Shown: positions 50,207 through 60,601, counted from the first letter of the stretch. The stretch: DNA of 64,000 bases from Ramlibacter tataouinensis (GCF_027941915.1 NZ_CP116009.1:1116001-1180000), one strand, 5' to 3'. Translations and numbers: made by a program. Notes: generated by a model not told the origin, from the letters alone.

Positions 50207-51937
50207 ATGAGCACCGAAGCACAAGCCCTGGAAACGACCGACGGCTTCCACTTGGTCATTGACGCGCTCAAGCTCAATGGCATCGACACGATCTATGCCT
50301 TGCCCGGCATTCCGATCACCGACTTCCTGCGCATGGCGCAAGCCGAGGGAATGAAGGTGATCTGCTTCCGGCACGAGCAGAACGCGGGCCACGCCGCCGC
50401 GGCGCACGGCTACCTCACCGGCAGGCCCGGCATCTGCTTCACCGTCTCGGCGCCGGGGTTCCTCAACGGCCTCACCGCGCTCGCGAACGCCACGACGAAC
50501 TGCTTCCCCATGATCCTGGTATCGGGTTCCAGCGAGCGGGAAATCGTGGACCTGCAGCAGGGCGACTACGAGGAGATGGATCAGCTGGCGATCGCCCGGC
50601 CGCTGTGCAAGGCGGCCTACCGCGTGCTCCACGCCGAGGACATCGGGGTGGGCCTGGCGCGCGCCATCCGCTCCGCGCTGTCGGGGCGCCCCGGCGGCGT
50701 GTACCTCGACCTGCCGGCAAAGCTGTTCGCGCAAAGCCTTTCCACGGAAGTCGCCCGCAAGTCGCTGATCGAAGTGGTGGATCCGGCGCCCCGGCAGCTG
50801 CCCGCCCCCGAAGCCGTCGAGCGCGCGATCGACCTGCTCAAGTCCGCCAGCAAGCCGCTCGTGATCCTCGGCAAGGGCGCGGCCTACGCCCGCGCCGATG
50901 CCGAGATCCGCCAGTTCATCGAAGCGACCGGCGTGCCTTACCTGCCGATGTCGATGGCCAAGGGCCTGCTGCCCGACACGCACCCGCAATGCGCTTCCGC
51001 GGCCCGCTCGTTCGTGCTCGCCGAGGCCGACGTGGTGATGCTGGTCGGCGCACGGCTGAACTGGCTGCTCTCGCACGGAAAAGGCAAGACCTGGGGGGCG
51101 GGCTCCCCGAAGGAACCGGCCAGGGCCCGGATCATCCAGGTCGACATCTCCCCGATCGAGCCGGACAGCAACGTCGCCACGGCCGCACCGGTCATCGGCG
51201 ACATCGGCTCCTGCATCTCGGCGCTCAACCGGGCGATCGGCTCCGGCTGGTCCAGGCCGGATGCCGCGTGGACGGGTGCGATCGCCGAGCGCAAGGACAA
51301 GAACCTCACCAGGATGACGGAAACCCTAGCCAAGGACTCGTCACCGATGACGTTCCAGACGGCGCTCTCCGTCATCCGGGACATGGTCAGGGAGCGTCCG
51401 GACGCCATCCTGGTCAACGAAGGCGCCAATACGCTGGACTTCTGCCGCTCCACCGTCGACATGTTCGAGCCGCGCAAGCGCCTCGACGTGGGCACGTGGG
51501 GGATCATGGGCATCGGCATGGGCTACTCGGTGGCCGCCGCGCTGGTCTCCGGCAAACCCGTCATCGCGGTGTGCGGGGACAGCGCGTTCGGCTTCTCCGG
51601 CATGGAGGTCGAGACGATCTGCCGCTACGACCTGCCCGTGTGCGTGGTCGTTTTCAACAACAACGGCGTCTACCGCGGTACCGACGTGAACCCGCGCGGA
51701 ACCGAAGCCGCGCCCACCGCCTTCGTGAAGGACGCCAGGTACGAAATGATGATGCAGGCCTTCGGCGGGGTCGGCGTGCGAGCCGCCACGCGCACCGAGC
51801 TGCGCGCCGCCATCGACGAAGCCGTGGCGAGCGGCAGGCCGACGCTGGTCAACGCCATCATCGACGAGAACGCCGGCACCGAAAGCGGCCGCATCACCAG
51901 CCTGAACCCTTCGGCGGCCAAGAAGAAGCCGGCCTGA
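50207..51937 (+). CDS. oxc: Oxalyl-CoA decarboxylase
   Basis: A 576-residue thiamine-diphosphate enzyme that converts oxalyl-CoA to formyl-CoA and CO2. It matches the E. coli and Oxalobacter enzymes along its length: [36 protein letters not shown] with the catalytic Glu57, [26 protein letters not shown], and the cofactor motif [20 protein letters not shown] with Asp458. The [15 protein letters not shown] stretch is also family-specific. It leads the enzyme part of the oxalate module. Confidence 0.95.
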   Translation: MSTEAQALETTDGFHLVIDALKLNGIDTIYALPGIPITDFLRMAQAEGMKVICFRHEQNAGHAAAAHGYLTGRPGICFTVSAPGFLNGLTALANATTNCFPMILVSGSSEREIVDLQQGDYEEMDQLAIARPLCKAAYRVLHAEDIGVGLARAIRSALSGRPGGVYLDLPAKLFAQSLSTEVARKSLIEVVDPAPRQLPAPEAVERAIDLLKSASKPLVILGKGAAYARADAEIRQFIEATGVPYLPMSMAKGLLPDTHPQCASAARSFVLAEADVVMLVGARLNWLLSHGKGKTWGAGSPKEPARARIIQVDISPIEPDSNVATAAPVIGDIGSCISALNRAIGSGWSRPDAAWTGAIAERKDKNLTRMTETLAKDSSPMTFQTALSVIRDMVRERPDAILVNEGANTLDFCRSTVDMFEPRKRLDVGTWGIMGIGMGYSVAAALVSGKPVIAVCGDSAFGFSGMEVETICRYDLPVCVVVFNNNGVYRGTDVNPRGTEAAPTAFVKDARYEMMMQAFGGVGVRAATRTELRAAIDEAVASGRPTLVNAIIDENAGTESGRITSLNPSAAKKKPA

Positions 51938-51944
51938 CGCGCAG

Positions 51945-51962
51945 TCCCGGCGCAGGCCGGGA
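51945..51962. repeat. REP-like palindromic element between oxc and frc
   Basis: TCCCGGC and GCCGGGA are perfect inverted arms around GCAG, followed by TCCAG and TTCTTTTC. This matches a common repetitive extragenic palindrome of beta- and gammaproteobacteria (spurious translation GAGRDP). It could weaken transcription between oxc and frc. Confidence 0.6.
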
Positions 51963-51997
51963 TCCAGAGTTCTTTTCTTCGACAGGAGCGGAAAGAC

Positions 51998-53245
51998 ATG
52001 GGCAAAGCTCTCGATGGCGTGAAGATCCTCGACTTCACGCACGTGCAGTCCGGGCCGACCTGCACGCAGCTGCTGGCCTGGTTCGGGGCCGACGTGATCA
52101 AGGTGGAGAAGGCGGGCGAAGGCGACGCCACGCGGGGCCAGCTGCGCGACATCGACGGCGTGGACAGCCTCTACTTCACCATGCTGAACCACAACAAGCG
52201 CTCGATCACGGTCAATACCAAGCACCCGAAGGGCAAGGAGGTGCTCGAGCGCCTGGTCAGGGAGTGCGACGTGCTGGTCGAGAACTTCGCGCCCGGCGCG
52301 CTCGACCGCATGGGCTTTGGCTGGGAGCGCATCCAGCAGCTCAACCCGCGCATGATCATGGCGTCGGTGAAGGGTTTCGGGCCCGGCCCCTACGAGGCCT
52401 GCAAGGTCTACGAGAACGTCGCGCAGTGCGCCGGCGGCGCGGCGTCCACCACCGGGTTCGACGATGGCCCGCCGCTGGTCACCGGCGCGCAGGTCGGCGA
52501 TTCGGGCACCGGCCTTCACCTGGCGCTCGGCATCGTCACCGCCCTGTACCAGCGCAACACCACGGGCAAGGGCCAGCGCGTGCTCGCCGCGATGCAGGAC
52601 GCCGTGCTGAACCTGTGCCGCGTGAAACTGCGCGACCAGCAGCGCCTGGACCGCAGGCACGTCCTGGAGGAGTACCCGCAGTACCCCGACACGGCGTTCG
52701 GCGAGGCCGTGCCGCGCGCGGGCAATGCCTCGGGCGGCGGCCAGCCGGGCTGGATCCTGAAGTGCAAGGGCTGGCAGACGGACCCCAATGCCTACATCTA
52801 CTTCATCACCCAGGCGCCGGTCTGGGAGTCGATCTGCAAGGTGATCGGCGAGGAGCACTGGATCACCGACCCGAACTACGCGACGCCCAAGGCGCGCCTG
52901 CCGCACCTGAAGTCGATCTTCGCCCGCATCGAGGAGTGGACCAAGACCAAGAACAAGTTCGAGGCGATGGAGATCCTGAACCAGTACGACATCCCGTGCG
53001 GGCCGATCCTGTCCATGAAGGAAATCGCCGAGGAACCGTCGCTGCGCGCCACCGGCACCGTCGTCGAAGTCGACCATCCCAAGCGCGGCAAGTACCTCTC
53101 CGTCGGCAACCCGATCAAGCTGTCCGACAGCCCCACGGAAGTCGAGCGCTCGCCCCTGCTGGGCGAACACACCGAGCAAGTCCTCAAGCAGCTCGGCTAC
53201 ACGGAATCGCAGATCGCCGAGATGCGCGAAGCCAGGGTCATCTAA
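51998..53245 (+). CDS. frc: Formyl-CoA:oxalate CoA-transferase
   Basis: A 415-residue class III CoA-transferase that moves CoA from formyl-CoA to oxalate, giving oxalyl-CoA and formate. It opens with [20 protein letters not shown], contains [13 protein letters not shown], and has the catalytic Asp168 in [13 protein letters not shown], matching Asp169 of the Oxalobacter enzyme. The [13 protein letters not shown] and [13 protein letters not shown] segments are typical of Frc. Together with oxc it forms a catalytic cycle that regenerates its own CoA donor. Confidence 0.94.
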   Translation: MGKALDGVKILDFTHVQSGPTCTQLLAWFGADVIKVEKAGEGDATRGQLRDIDGVDSLYFTMLNHNKRSITVNTKHPKGKEVLERLVRECDVLVENFAPGALDRMGFGWERIQQLNPRMIMASVKGFGPGPYEACKVYENVAQCAGGAASTTGFDDGPPLVTGAQVGDSGTGLHLALGIVTALYQRNTTGKGQRVLAAMQDAVLNLCRVKLRDQQRLDRRHVLEEYPQYPDTAFGEAVPRAGNASGGGQPGWILKCKGWQTDPNAYIYFITQAPVWESICKVIGEEHWITDPNYATPKARLPHLKSIFARIEEWTKTKNKFEAMEILNQYDIPCGPILSMKEIAEEPSLRATGTVVEVDHPKRGKYLSVGNPIKLSDSPTEVERSPLLGEHTEQVLKQLGYTESQIAEMREARVI

Positions 53246-53262
53246 GGACTAAGGAGCGAACC

Positions 53263-55395
53263 ATGAGCTACGACAAGGCCAGAGTCCGCCAGGTCCTCGA
53301 CGACGTCAGGAAGGCAGGCCGTGATTCGCTGACGGCGCCGCAGGGCAAGCTCATCTGCGACGCCTACGGCATCCGGGTACCGAAGGAAGGCGTGGCCTCG
53401 AGCGCGGCGGACGCCTCGAAGCTCGCCGATTCCCTGGGCTTTCCCGTCGTGATGAAGATCGTCTCGCCGGACATCCTGCACAAGACCGAAGCCGGCGGCG
53501 TGGTGGTGGGCGTGAAGAGTGCGGACGAAGCCGCCTCGGCGTACGAGCAGATCATCGCCAGCGCGAAGAAGTACAAGGCCGACGCGACGATCGTCGGCGT
53601 CCAGGTCCAGCAGATGATCGGGGGCGGCCAGGAAGTCATCGTCGGCGCGATGACGGACCCGAGCTTCGGCAAGCTGGTCGCCTTCGGCCTGGGCGGCGTG
53701 CTGGTCGAGGTGCTCAAGGACGTCACCTTCCGCCTCGCACCCGCGACCCGGGAGGACGCGGCCTCGATGCTCGATTCGATCCAGGCCGCGGAGATGCTCA
53801 AGGGCGTGCGCGGCGGCGACGCCGTCGACCGAGAGGCGCTCACCGACATCATCGTGCGCGTGAGCCAGCTGGTGAGCGACTTCCCGGAGATCGCGGAGAT
53901 GGACCTGAATCCGGTCTTCGCCAGCAAGTCCGGCGCGGTCGCCGCCGACGTGCGCATCGTCGTGAACTTCGAGCCCAAGCCCGCGCGCTACCGGCCCGAC
54001 GAGAAGGACGTGGTCGCGTCGATGAAGCGGATCATGCAACCCAGGGCGGTGGCGGTGATCGGCGCGTCGAACGAGACCGGCAAGATCGGCAACTCGGTCA
54101 TGAAGAACCTGATCAACGGCGGCTACCAGGGCACGATCTACCCGATCCACCCCAAGGAAGACGAGATCATGGGGATCAAGGCCTTCAAGAGCGTCAAGGA
54201 CGTGCCGGGCGAGATCGACGCCGCCGTCTTCGCGATCCCGGGCAAGCTGGTCGCGGCTGCGCTGAAGGAGTGCGGCGAGAAGAAGATCGCCGGCGCCATC
54301 CTGATCCCCTCGGGCTTCGCCGAGACCGGCAACGTCGAGGGCCAGGAAGAGATCCAGCGCATCGGGCGCGAGTACGGCATCCGCCTGATGGGGCCGAACA
54401 TCTACGGTTTCTACTACACGCCGTCCAACCTCTGCGCCACGTTCTGCACGGCGTACGACTACAAGGGCTCCACCGCCCTGTCGTCGCAGTCCGGCGGCAT
54501 CGGCATGGCCATCATCGGCTACTCGCGCTCGGCCAAGATGGGCGTCTCGGCCATCGTCGGCCTGGGCAACAAGTCCGACATCGACGAGGACGACCTGCTC
54601 TTGTTCTTCGAGCAGGACGACAACACCAAGGTGATCGCCCAGCACGCCGAGGACCTGAAGGACGGCCGCGCGTTCGCCGAAGTCGCCAAGCGCGTGTCGA
54701 AGAAGAAGCCCGTGATCATGCTCAAGGCGGGCCGCACCGCGATGGGCGCGGCGGCCGCGAGCTCGCACACGGGCGCCGTGGCGGGCACCGACAGGATCTA
54801 CGACGACGTGCTGCGCCAGAGCGGCGTCGTGCGCGCCAGGAGCCTGCGCCAGCTGCTCGACTTCTCGCGCGGCGTGCCCATCCTCCCCACGCCCAAGGGC
54901 GAGAACGTGGTCATCATCACGGGCGCCGGAGGCTCGGGCGTGCTGCTGTCCGACGCCTGCGTCGACAACGGCCTGAAGCTGCTCAAGCCCATGCCCAAGG
55001 ACCTGGACGAGGCCTTCCGCAAGTTCATCCCGCCGTTCGGCGCGGCCGGCAACCCGGTGGACATCACCGGTGGCGAGCCGCCCATCACCTACATGAACAC
55101 GGTGCGCCTGGGCCTGGAGGACGACCGCATCCACGCGCTCATCCTGGGCTACTGGCACACGATCGTGACACCGCCCATGGTGTTCGCCAGGAACATGGTG
55201 ACCGTGGTCAACGAGATGAAGGAGAAGGGCAAGGTCAAGCCGGTCGTCGCCTCGCTGGCCGGTGACGTCGAGGTCGAGGAAGCCGCGCAGTACCTGTACG
55301 AGAACGGCATCCCCGCCTACGCCTACTCCACCGAGATCCCGGTGGAGATCCTCGGGGCGAAGTACCAGTGGGCCCGGGCCGCCGGCCTGCTGTGA
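53263..55395 (+). CDS. ADP-forming acyl-CoA synthetase (acetate-CoA ligase type, ATP-grasp fusion)
   Basis: A 710-residue fused NDP-forming synthetase in the order beta-alpha. Residues 1-230 are an ATP-grasp domain (LGFPVVMKIVSPDILHKTEA, GVQVQQMIGGGQEVIVGAMT). A CoA-binding Rossmann domain begins at RAVAVIGASNETGKIGNSVM, and the ligase domain carries the phosphorylated His502 in SSHTGAVAGT. It makes an acyl-CoA from acid, CoA and ATP with ADP release. After frc in this operon it may prime oxalyl-CoA or formyl-CoA, starting the Frc/Oxc cycle. AAGGAG is well placed before the ATG. Confidence 0.9.
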   Translation: MSYDKARVRQVLDDVRKAGRDSLTAPQGKLICDAYGIRVPKEGVASSAADASKLADSLGFPVVMKIVSPDILHKTEAGGVVVGVKSADEAASAYEQIIASAKKYKADATIVGVQVQQMIGGGQEVIVGAMTDPSFGKLVAFGLGGVLVEVLKDVTFRLAPATREDAASMLDSIQAAEMLKGVRGGDAVDREALTDIIVRVSQLVSDFPEIAEMDLNPVFASKSGAVAADVRIVVNFEPKPARYRPDEKDVVASMKRIMQPRAVAVIGASNETGKIGNSVMKNLINGGYQGTIYPIHPKEDEIMGIKAFKSVKDVPGEIDAAVFAIPGKLVAAALKECGEKKIAGAILIPSGFAETGNVEGQEEIQRIGREYGIRLMGPNIYGFYYTPSNLCATFCTAYDYKGSTALSSQSGGIGMAIIGYSRSAKMGVSAIVGLGNKSDIDEDDLLLFFEQDDNTKVIAQHAEDLKDGRAFAEVAKRVSKKKPVIMLKAGRTAMGAAAASSHTGAVAGTDRIYDDVLRQSGVVRARSLRQLLDFSRGVPILPTPKGENVVIITGAGGSGVLLSDACVDNGLKLLKPMPKDLDEAFRKFIPPFGAAGNPVDITGGEPPITYMNTVRLGLEDDRIHALILGYWHTIVTPPMVFARNMVTVVNEMKEKGKVKPVVASLAGDVEVEEAAQYLYENGIPAYAYSTEIPVEILGAKYQWARAAGLL

Positions 55396-55430
55396 TCCAC
55401 GACGGGTCTTGGCGGCCCAGGTAGAAGCAG

Positions 55431-57140
55431 GTGCAGGCGCGCGTCATTCCCATCGTCGCGGGCAGCGAGGCCGAACGTGAGCGCAAGCGCGCCGGCCCGA
55501 AGGGCCGCCGCGTGGCCCCGGAGCTGCTCGCCGACGTGCGCGAGACACTGGGCGATGCGCCCCGCCGCCGCGACCTGCTGATCGAGCACCTGCACAGGCT
55601 GCAGGACCGCTTCGGGCATCTCTCGGCGGGGCATCTCGCTGCACTCGCGGAAGAGATGCGCATGGCGCAAAGCGAGGTCTTCGAGGTCGCTTCCTTCTAC
55701 CACCACTTCGACATCGTCAAGGAAGGCGAAACCGCTCCCGCGGCACTCACGGTGCGCGTGTGCGACGGCCTGCCTTGCGAGCTCGCGGGCGCGCAGAAGC
55801 TGCTCGCCAGGCTGCCGGCGCTGCTCGGCACCGCCGTGCGGGTGATCCCCGCGCCGTGCGTCGGCCGTTGCGAGCAGGCGCCGGCCGTCGTGGTCGGCCA
55901 GTACCCGGTGCCTTGCGCGACGGCCGAGAAGGTCGTGGCCACGGTGCGCGCGGGCACGGCCAGGCATGAGCCGCAGGGCTACATCGGGCTATCCCAGTAC
56001 CGAGCGTCGGGCGGCTACCGCGTGCTCGAGGAATGCGTCGCGGACCAGCGCAAGGTCGACGACGTCATTGCGACGCTGGAAGCGTCGGGCCTGCGGGGCC
56101 TGGGCGGCGCCGGTTTCCCGGCCGGCCGCAAGTGGAAGATCGTGCGCGCCGAGCCCGCCCCGCGCCTGATGGCCGTGAACATCGACGAAGGCGAGCCCGG
56201 CACGTTCAAGGACCGGGTGTACCTCGAGCGCGACCCGCACCGCTTCCTCGAAGGCATGCTGATCGCCGCGTGGGCGGTCGGGATCGAGGCGATCTACATC
56301 TACCTGCGCGACGAGTACCACGGCTGCCGCGCCCTGCTCCAGCAAGAGCTCGAGCGTCTGCGGGCGGATCCGCCCTCGGGCGGCCTGCCCAGGATCGAGT
56401 TGCGCCGCGGGGCGGGCGCGTACATCTGCGGCGAAGAGTCCGCAATGATCGAATCGATCGAGGGCAAGCGGGGCATGCCGCGGCTGCGCCCACCGTACGT
56501 CGCGCAGGTGGGCCTCTTCGGCCGCCCGACGCTGGAACACAATTTCGAGACCCTGTACTGGGTGCGCGATTTGCTCGAGCGCGGAGCCGAGTGGTTTTCC
56601 TCCCAGGGCGCCAACGGCCGCCAGGGCCTGCGCTCGTTCTCCGTGTCCGGGCGGGTGAAGAGCCCGGGCGTGAAGCTCGCACCGGCCGGCATCACCATCC
56701 AGGAGCTGATCGACGAGTACTGCGGCGGCATGCTCGACGGGCACCGCTTCTATGGCTACCTGCCGGGCGGGGCGTCGGGCGGCATCCTGCCCGCGGCGAT
56801 GAACGACATCCCGCTGGACTTCGACACGCTGCAGCCCTACGGCTGCTTCATCGGCTCGGCGGCCGTCGTCGTGCTGTCGCACCACGACCGCGCGACCGAT
56901 GCCGCGCGCAACCTCATGCGCTTCTTCCACCACGAGTCCTGCGGCCAGTGCACGCCCTGCCGCGCCGGCACGGCCAAGGCACTGGCCCTCATCGAGCAAG
57001 CGACGTGGGACGTGCCGCTGCTGGCCGAGCTGTCGCAGGTGATGCGCGACGCATCGATCTGCGGCCTGGGGCAGGCCGCACCGAACCCGGTCGATTGCGT
57101 GCTGAAGTATTTCCCGCAGGAACTGGGGGAGTCCGGATGA
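55431..57140 (+). CDS. NAD-linked formate dehydrogenase, fused gamma-beta (NuoE-NuoF type) subunit
   Basis: A 569-residue fusion. Residues 30-160 are a thioredoxin-like 2Fe-2S domain of NuoE/FdsG type with cysteines in CDGLPCELAG and CVGRCEQAP. From about residue 180 a NuoF/FdsB part follows: GLRGLGGAGFPAGRKW (FMN and NADH site), GAYICGEESAMIESIEG and SCGQCTPCRAGT for the 4Fe-4S cluster. It passes electrons from formate to NAD+. The start is a GTG. The stop overlaps the alpha-subunit start (ATGA). In many bacteria these two domains are separate genes. Confidence 0.9.
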   Translation: MQARVIPIVAGSEAERERKRAGPKGRRVAPELLADVRETLGDAPRRRDLLIEHLHRLQDRFGHLSAGHLAALAEEMRMAQSEVFEVASFYHHFDIVKEGETAPAALTVRVCDGLPCELAGAQKLLARLPALLGTAVRVIPAPCVGRCEQAPAVVVGQYPVPCATAEKVVATVRAGTARHEPQGYIGLSQYRASGGYRVLEECVADQRKVDDVIATLEASGLRGLGGAGFPAGRKWKIVRAEPAPRLMAVNIDEGEPGTFKDRVYLERDPHRFLEGMLIAAWAVGIEAIYIYLRDEYHGCRALLQQELERLRADPPSGGLPRIELRRGAGAYICGEESAMIESIEGKRGMPRLRPPYVAQVGLFGRPTLEHNFETLYWVRDLLERGAEWFSSQGANGRQGLRSFSVSGRVKSPGVKLAPAGITIQELIDEYCGGMLDGHRFYGYLPGGASGGILPAAMNDIPLDFDTLQPYGCFIGSAAVVVLSHHDRATDAARNLMRFFHHESCGQCTPCRAGTAKALALIEQATWDVPLLAELSQVMRDASICGLGQAAPNPVDCVLKYFPQELGESG

Positions 57141-59971
57141 ATGCCGTCACACGCGCGGAACGGGCCCAGGTCGATGCGCCGACCGTGACCTTCAAGCTCG
57201 ATGGCCGCGAAGTCACCGCGCCGGCCAACCGCACCCTCATCGAGATCGCCGACGGGATGGGTGTGTCCATCCCGCGGCTTTGCTACAAGCCCGGCCTGGA
57301 CCAGGTGGGCAACTGCCGCTCGTGCATGGTGGAGATCAAGGGCGAACGGGTGCTGGCCGCCAGCTGCTGCCGGTACCCCGCGAACGGCATGGAAGTGAGC
57401 ACCACCAGCGAGCGCGCCGTCGCATCGCAGAAGCTGGTGCTGGAACTGCTGCTCACGGACATGCCCGAGCGCGAGTACACACGCCACAACGAACTCGACC
57501 AGTGGGCGGCCCGGCTGGGCGTGGGCAAGCCGCGTTTCACGCCGCGCCGCCAGGTTTCGGCCGACGTTTCGCACCCGGCCATCGCCGTCAACCTGGACGC
57601 CTGCATCCAGTGCACGCGCTGCCTGCGCGCCTGCCGCGACGAGCAGGTCAACGACGTGATCGGCCTGGCGTTTCGCGGCGAGCACGAGAAGATCGTGTTC
57701 GACATGGACGACCCGATGGGCCTGTCCACCTGCGTCGCCTGCGGCGAGTGCGTGCAGGCCTGCCCCACCGGCGCGCTGATGCCCGCACGCGAGGTCGCGC
57801 TGCAGGTGCCGGACAAGCAGGTGCCTTCCGTCTGCCCCTACTGCGGGGTCGGCTGCCAGCTCACCTACCACGTCAAGGACAACAGGATCCTCTACGTGGA
57901 AGGCCGCGACGGACCGGCCAACCACGGCCGCCTGTGCGTGAAGGGCCGCTATGGCTTCGACTATGCGCACCACCCGCAGCGCTTGACGGTCCCGCTGATC
58001 CGGCGCGCCGGCGTGCCCAAGGATGCCCACGCCGAGCTCGATCCCCAACGCATGATGGCGTTCTTCCGGGAGGCGACGTGGGAGGAAGCGCTCGAACTCG
58101 CCGGCGGCAAGCTGCGCGAACTGCGCGACACGCACGGACCAGCGGCGCTCGCCGGTTTCGGTTCGGCCAAGGGCAGCAACGAAGAGGCCTACCTGTTCCA
58201 GAAGCTGGTCCGCACGGGCTTTCGCAGCAACAATGTCGACCACTGCACCCGCCTGTGCCACGCTTCATCCGTCGTCGCGCTGCTCGAAGGCATCGGCTCG
58301 GGCGCGGTATCGAACCCGGTCATGGACGTGGCGAAGGCCGACGTGGTCATCCTCATCGGCGCCAATCCGACGGTGAACCATCCGGTGGCGGCCAGCTGGC
58401 TGAAGAACGCCATCAAGAACGGCACCAGGCTCATCCTGATGGACCCGCGCAAGTCGGACCTGGCGCGACACGCGCACCTCCACCTGCAGTTCAAGCCCGA
58501 CACGGACGTCGCGATGCTCAACGCCATGATGCACGTGATCGTCCACGAGGGCCTGGTCGACGAGGCGTTCATCGCCAGCCGGACCATCGGTTTCGAAGAG
58601 CTGAAGCAGAACGTGGCCGGCTACAGCCCCGAGGCGATGGCGCCGATCTGCGGCATCGATGCCGAGACGCTGCGCCAGGTCGCACGCCTGTATGCCACTT
58701 CGGGGAGCTCGATGATCCTGTGGGGCATGGGGGTGTCGCAGCACGTGCACGGCACGGACAACGCGCGCTGCCTCATCGCCCTGGCGCTGATGACGGGGCA
58801 GATCGGCCGGCCCGGCACCGGGCTGCATCCGCTGCGCGGGCAGAACAACGTGCAGGGTGCGTCGGACGCCGGGCTGATCCCGATGATGTACCCCGATTAC
58901 CAGCGCGTCGACGCGCCCGGCGCGCGCGAGCGCTTCGAGAAGGCCTGGGGCATGGCGCCCGGCGGCCTGGACGCCCGGCCGGGCCTGACGGTCGTGGAGG
59001 TGATGGACGCCATCAAGGCGGGCACCGTGCGCGGCATGTACATCATGGGCGAGAACCCCGCGATGTCGGATCCGGACGCCAACCACGCGCGCGAGGCGCT
59101 CGCCGCGCTGGAGCACCTGGTCGTGCAGGACATCTTCTTCACGGAGACCGCGTACCTGGCGGACGTGATCCTCCCGGCCAGCGCATTCCCCGAGAAGACG
59201 GGCACCTTCACCAACACGGACCGGATGGTGCAGCTCGGTCGCCAGGCGATCGATCCGCCGGGTGAGGCACGGCAGGACCTCTGGATCATCCAGGAGATCG
59301 CGCGCCGCCTGGGGCTGCCGTGGAACTACTCGCACGTGAGCGCCGTGTTCGACGAGATGCGCGGCACCATGCCCAGCATCGGCGGCATCACCTGGGACCG
59401 GCTGGAGCGCGAGCACGCCGTCACCTACCCGTGTCGCAACGAAGGCGACGAGGGGGAGCCGGTCGTCTTCGTCGAGGACTTCCCGCGCCCGGACGGCCGG
59501 GGGCGCTTCGTGCCCGTCGACATCATCCCCGCCGACGAAAGGCCCGATGCCGACTATCCGATGGTGCTCATCACCGGCCGCCAGCTCGAGCATTGGCACA
59601 CCGGCAGCATGACGCGGCGGGCGAGCATGCTCGATGCCCTCGAACCCGACCCGGTGGCGCTGGTCCATCCGCTGGACATCGAGGCGCTCGGTTGCAGGCC
59701 GGGCGACATCATCACGATCGAGTCGCGCCGCGGCAGCGTGAGCCTGTATGCGCGGGCGGACGACAGTTCCCCGCAAGGCGCAGTGTTCGTGCCTTTCTGC
59801 TACTACGAAGCGGCAGCGAACAAGCTCACGAACCCGGCCCTGGATCCTTTTGCCAAGATTCCCGAGTTCAAGTACTGCGCCGTGCGGGTCGTGCCGGGTG
59901 GCCCCGACCCGCGCCAGACAAGCTTCGGCGGCGGGCAGGCCCTCACGCGGCACCTCACCCCCGCCAACTGA
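57137..59971 (+). CDS. NAD-linked formate dehydrogenase, molybdopterin alpha subunit
   Basis: A 944-residue FdsA/FdhA-type protein. In order it has an N-terminal 2Fe-2S domain (RLCYKPGLDQVGNCRSCMVE), a ferredoxin-like part with two 4Fe-4S clusters (CIQCTRCLRACRDEQ and CVACGECVQACPTGAL), the Mos/FeS segment VCPYCGVGCQLTYHV, and the bis-MGD domains. The metal ligand is Cys374 in CTRLCHASS; selenocysteine is not used. The C-terminal ITGRQLEHWHTGSMTRR binds the cofactor. It oxidises the formate left by Frc/Oxc. The small FdsD subunit and the FdsC sulfurase chaperone are not adjacent. Confidence 0.93.
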   Translation: MNAVTRAERAQVDAPTVTFKLDGREVTAPANRTLIEIADGMGVSIPRLCYKPGLDQVGNCRSCMVEIKGERVLAASCCRYPANGMEVSTTSERAVASQKLVLELLLTDMPEREYTRHNELDQWAARLGVGKPRFTPRRQVSADVSHPAIAVNLDACIQCTRCLRACRDEQVNDVIGLAFRGEHEKIVFDMDDPMGLSTCVACGECVQACPTGALMPAREVALQVPDKQVPSVCPYCGVGCQLTYHVKDNRILYVEGRDGPANHGRLCVKGRYGFDYAHHPQRLTVPLIRRAGVPKDAHAELDPQRMMAFFREATWEEALELAGGKLRELRDTHGPAALAGFGSAKGSNEEAYLFQKLVRTGFRSNNVDHCTRLCHASSVVALLEGIGSGAVSNPVMDVAKADVVILIGANPTVNHPVAASWLKNAIKNGTRLILMDPRKSDLARHAHLHLQFKPDTDVAMLNAMMHVIVHEGLVDEAFIASRTIGFEELKQNVAGYSPEAMAPICGIDAETLRQVARLYATSGSSMILWGMGVSQHVHGTDNARCLIALALMTGQIGRPGTGLHPLRGQNNVQGASDAGLIPMMYPDYQRVDAPGARERFEKAWGMAPGGLDARPGLTVVEVMDAIKAGTVRGMYIMGENPAMSDPDANHAREALAALEHLVVQDIFFTETAYLADVILPASAFPEKTGTFTNTDRMVQLGRQAIDPPGEARQDLWIIQEIARRLGLPWNYSHVSAVFDEMRGTMPSIGGITWDRLEREHAVTYPCRNEGDEGEPVVFVEDFPRPDGRGRFVPVDIIPADERPDADYPMVLITGRQLEHWHTGSMTRRASMLDALEPDPVALVHPLDIEALGCRPGDIITIESRRGSVSLYARADDSSPQGAVFVPFCYYEAAANKLTNPALDPFAKIPEFKYCAVRVVPGGPDPRQTSFGGGQALTRHLTPAN

Positions 59972-60066
59972 TGGCGGCCAGGCCCGGAAGGTTCGCGCGA
60001 AGCCCGCCGGACCGAAGCAAGTGCCGTCGTCTGGCGCCCGGCCAGCTCAGTTGCACAATCGGAGCG

Positions 60067-60588
60067 ATGCTGATAAAGACAATGGCAACTGCGCTCGTGG
60101 CAGCTCTGCTTGCAGGCTGTGGTGCCATGCCCCGTCAAGACAGCGTGGCCACGGTGCAGGTCTGGAAGGTATTCGGGCAGGAGAGCGGCAACGCACTTCC
60201 TGCGAAGCCGCCAGAGCTTGCCGCCATCAGGTCGGCCGGCGTGAGCGATGCCCAACTGGCCGCGGGTCGCGTGGTGGGCGTGCACTGTGCGGTGATGAGC
60301 GACGGCTGGTGGGAGAGCCTCGCCGTGCTGCCAGCTGGCGTGCAGGCGGGAGAAGGCACGACGCTGCGGGTCAGGGTCCTGGATCCCGGCGACAACGACC
60401 GGCTCGCCGTGAGCGCCTTCGTCGAACTTCCCGAGCAACTGCCGCGCGGTGGCCAAGCCTACCGGTTCGTTCCAAACTGGCGCGAGCTCGGGAGAAGGAA
60501 CAACTTCGAGCGGGTCGAGCTACCGTCGCAGTTGAAGGACAAGTACCTCATCGTTCAAGGCTGGTACCTGCTCAAGTGCGGTTCGTAG
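60067..60588 (+). CDS. Hypothetical lipoprotein
   Basis: A 173-residue protein with lipoprotein signal peptide MLIKTMATALVAALLAGCGA; the lipobox LLAGC puts the lipidated cysteine at residue 18. The mature part is a small beta-rich domain (VQVWKVFGQESGN, LRVRVLDPGDNDRLAVSAFV, YLIVQGWYLLKCGS) with two further cysteines, one near the end. No family recognised. It probably sits at the outer membrane, facing the periplasm. It is unlinked to the formate dehydrogenase genes and convergent with sorB. Confidence 0.7.
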   Translation: MLIKTMATALVAALLAGCGAMPRQDSVATVQVWKVFGQESGNALPAKPPELAAIRSAGVSDAQLAAGRVVGVHCAVMSDGWWESLAVLPAGVQAGEGTTLRVRVLDPGDNDRLAVSAFVELPEQLPRGGQAYRFVPNWRELGRRNNFERVELPSQLKDKYLIVQGWYLLKCGS

Positions 60589-60601
60589 GACCCCGAACGG
60601 A

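Noticed and set aside
50605-53262. Long arginine- and glycine-rich frame overlapping oxc and frc and running into the ADP-forming synthetase gene
   Set aside because: It is a shadow of two clear enzymes in other frames; only the part from 53263 is a real gene.
56033-57136. Upstream extension of the formate dehydrogenase alpha frame
   Set aside because: It lies inside the beta-subunit gene, has low-complexity sequence, and the ATG overlapping the beta stop is the natural start.
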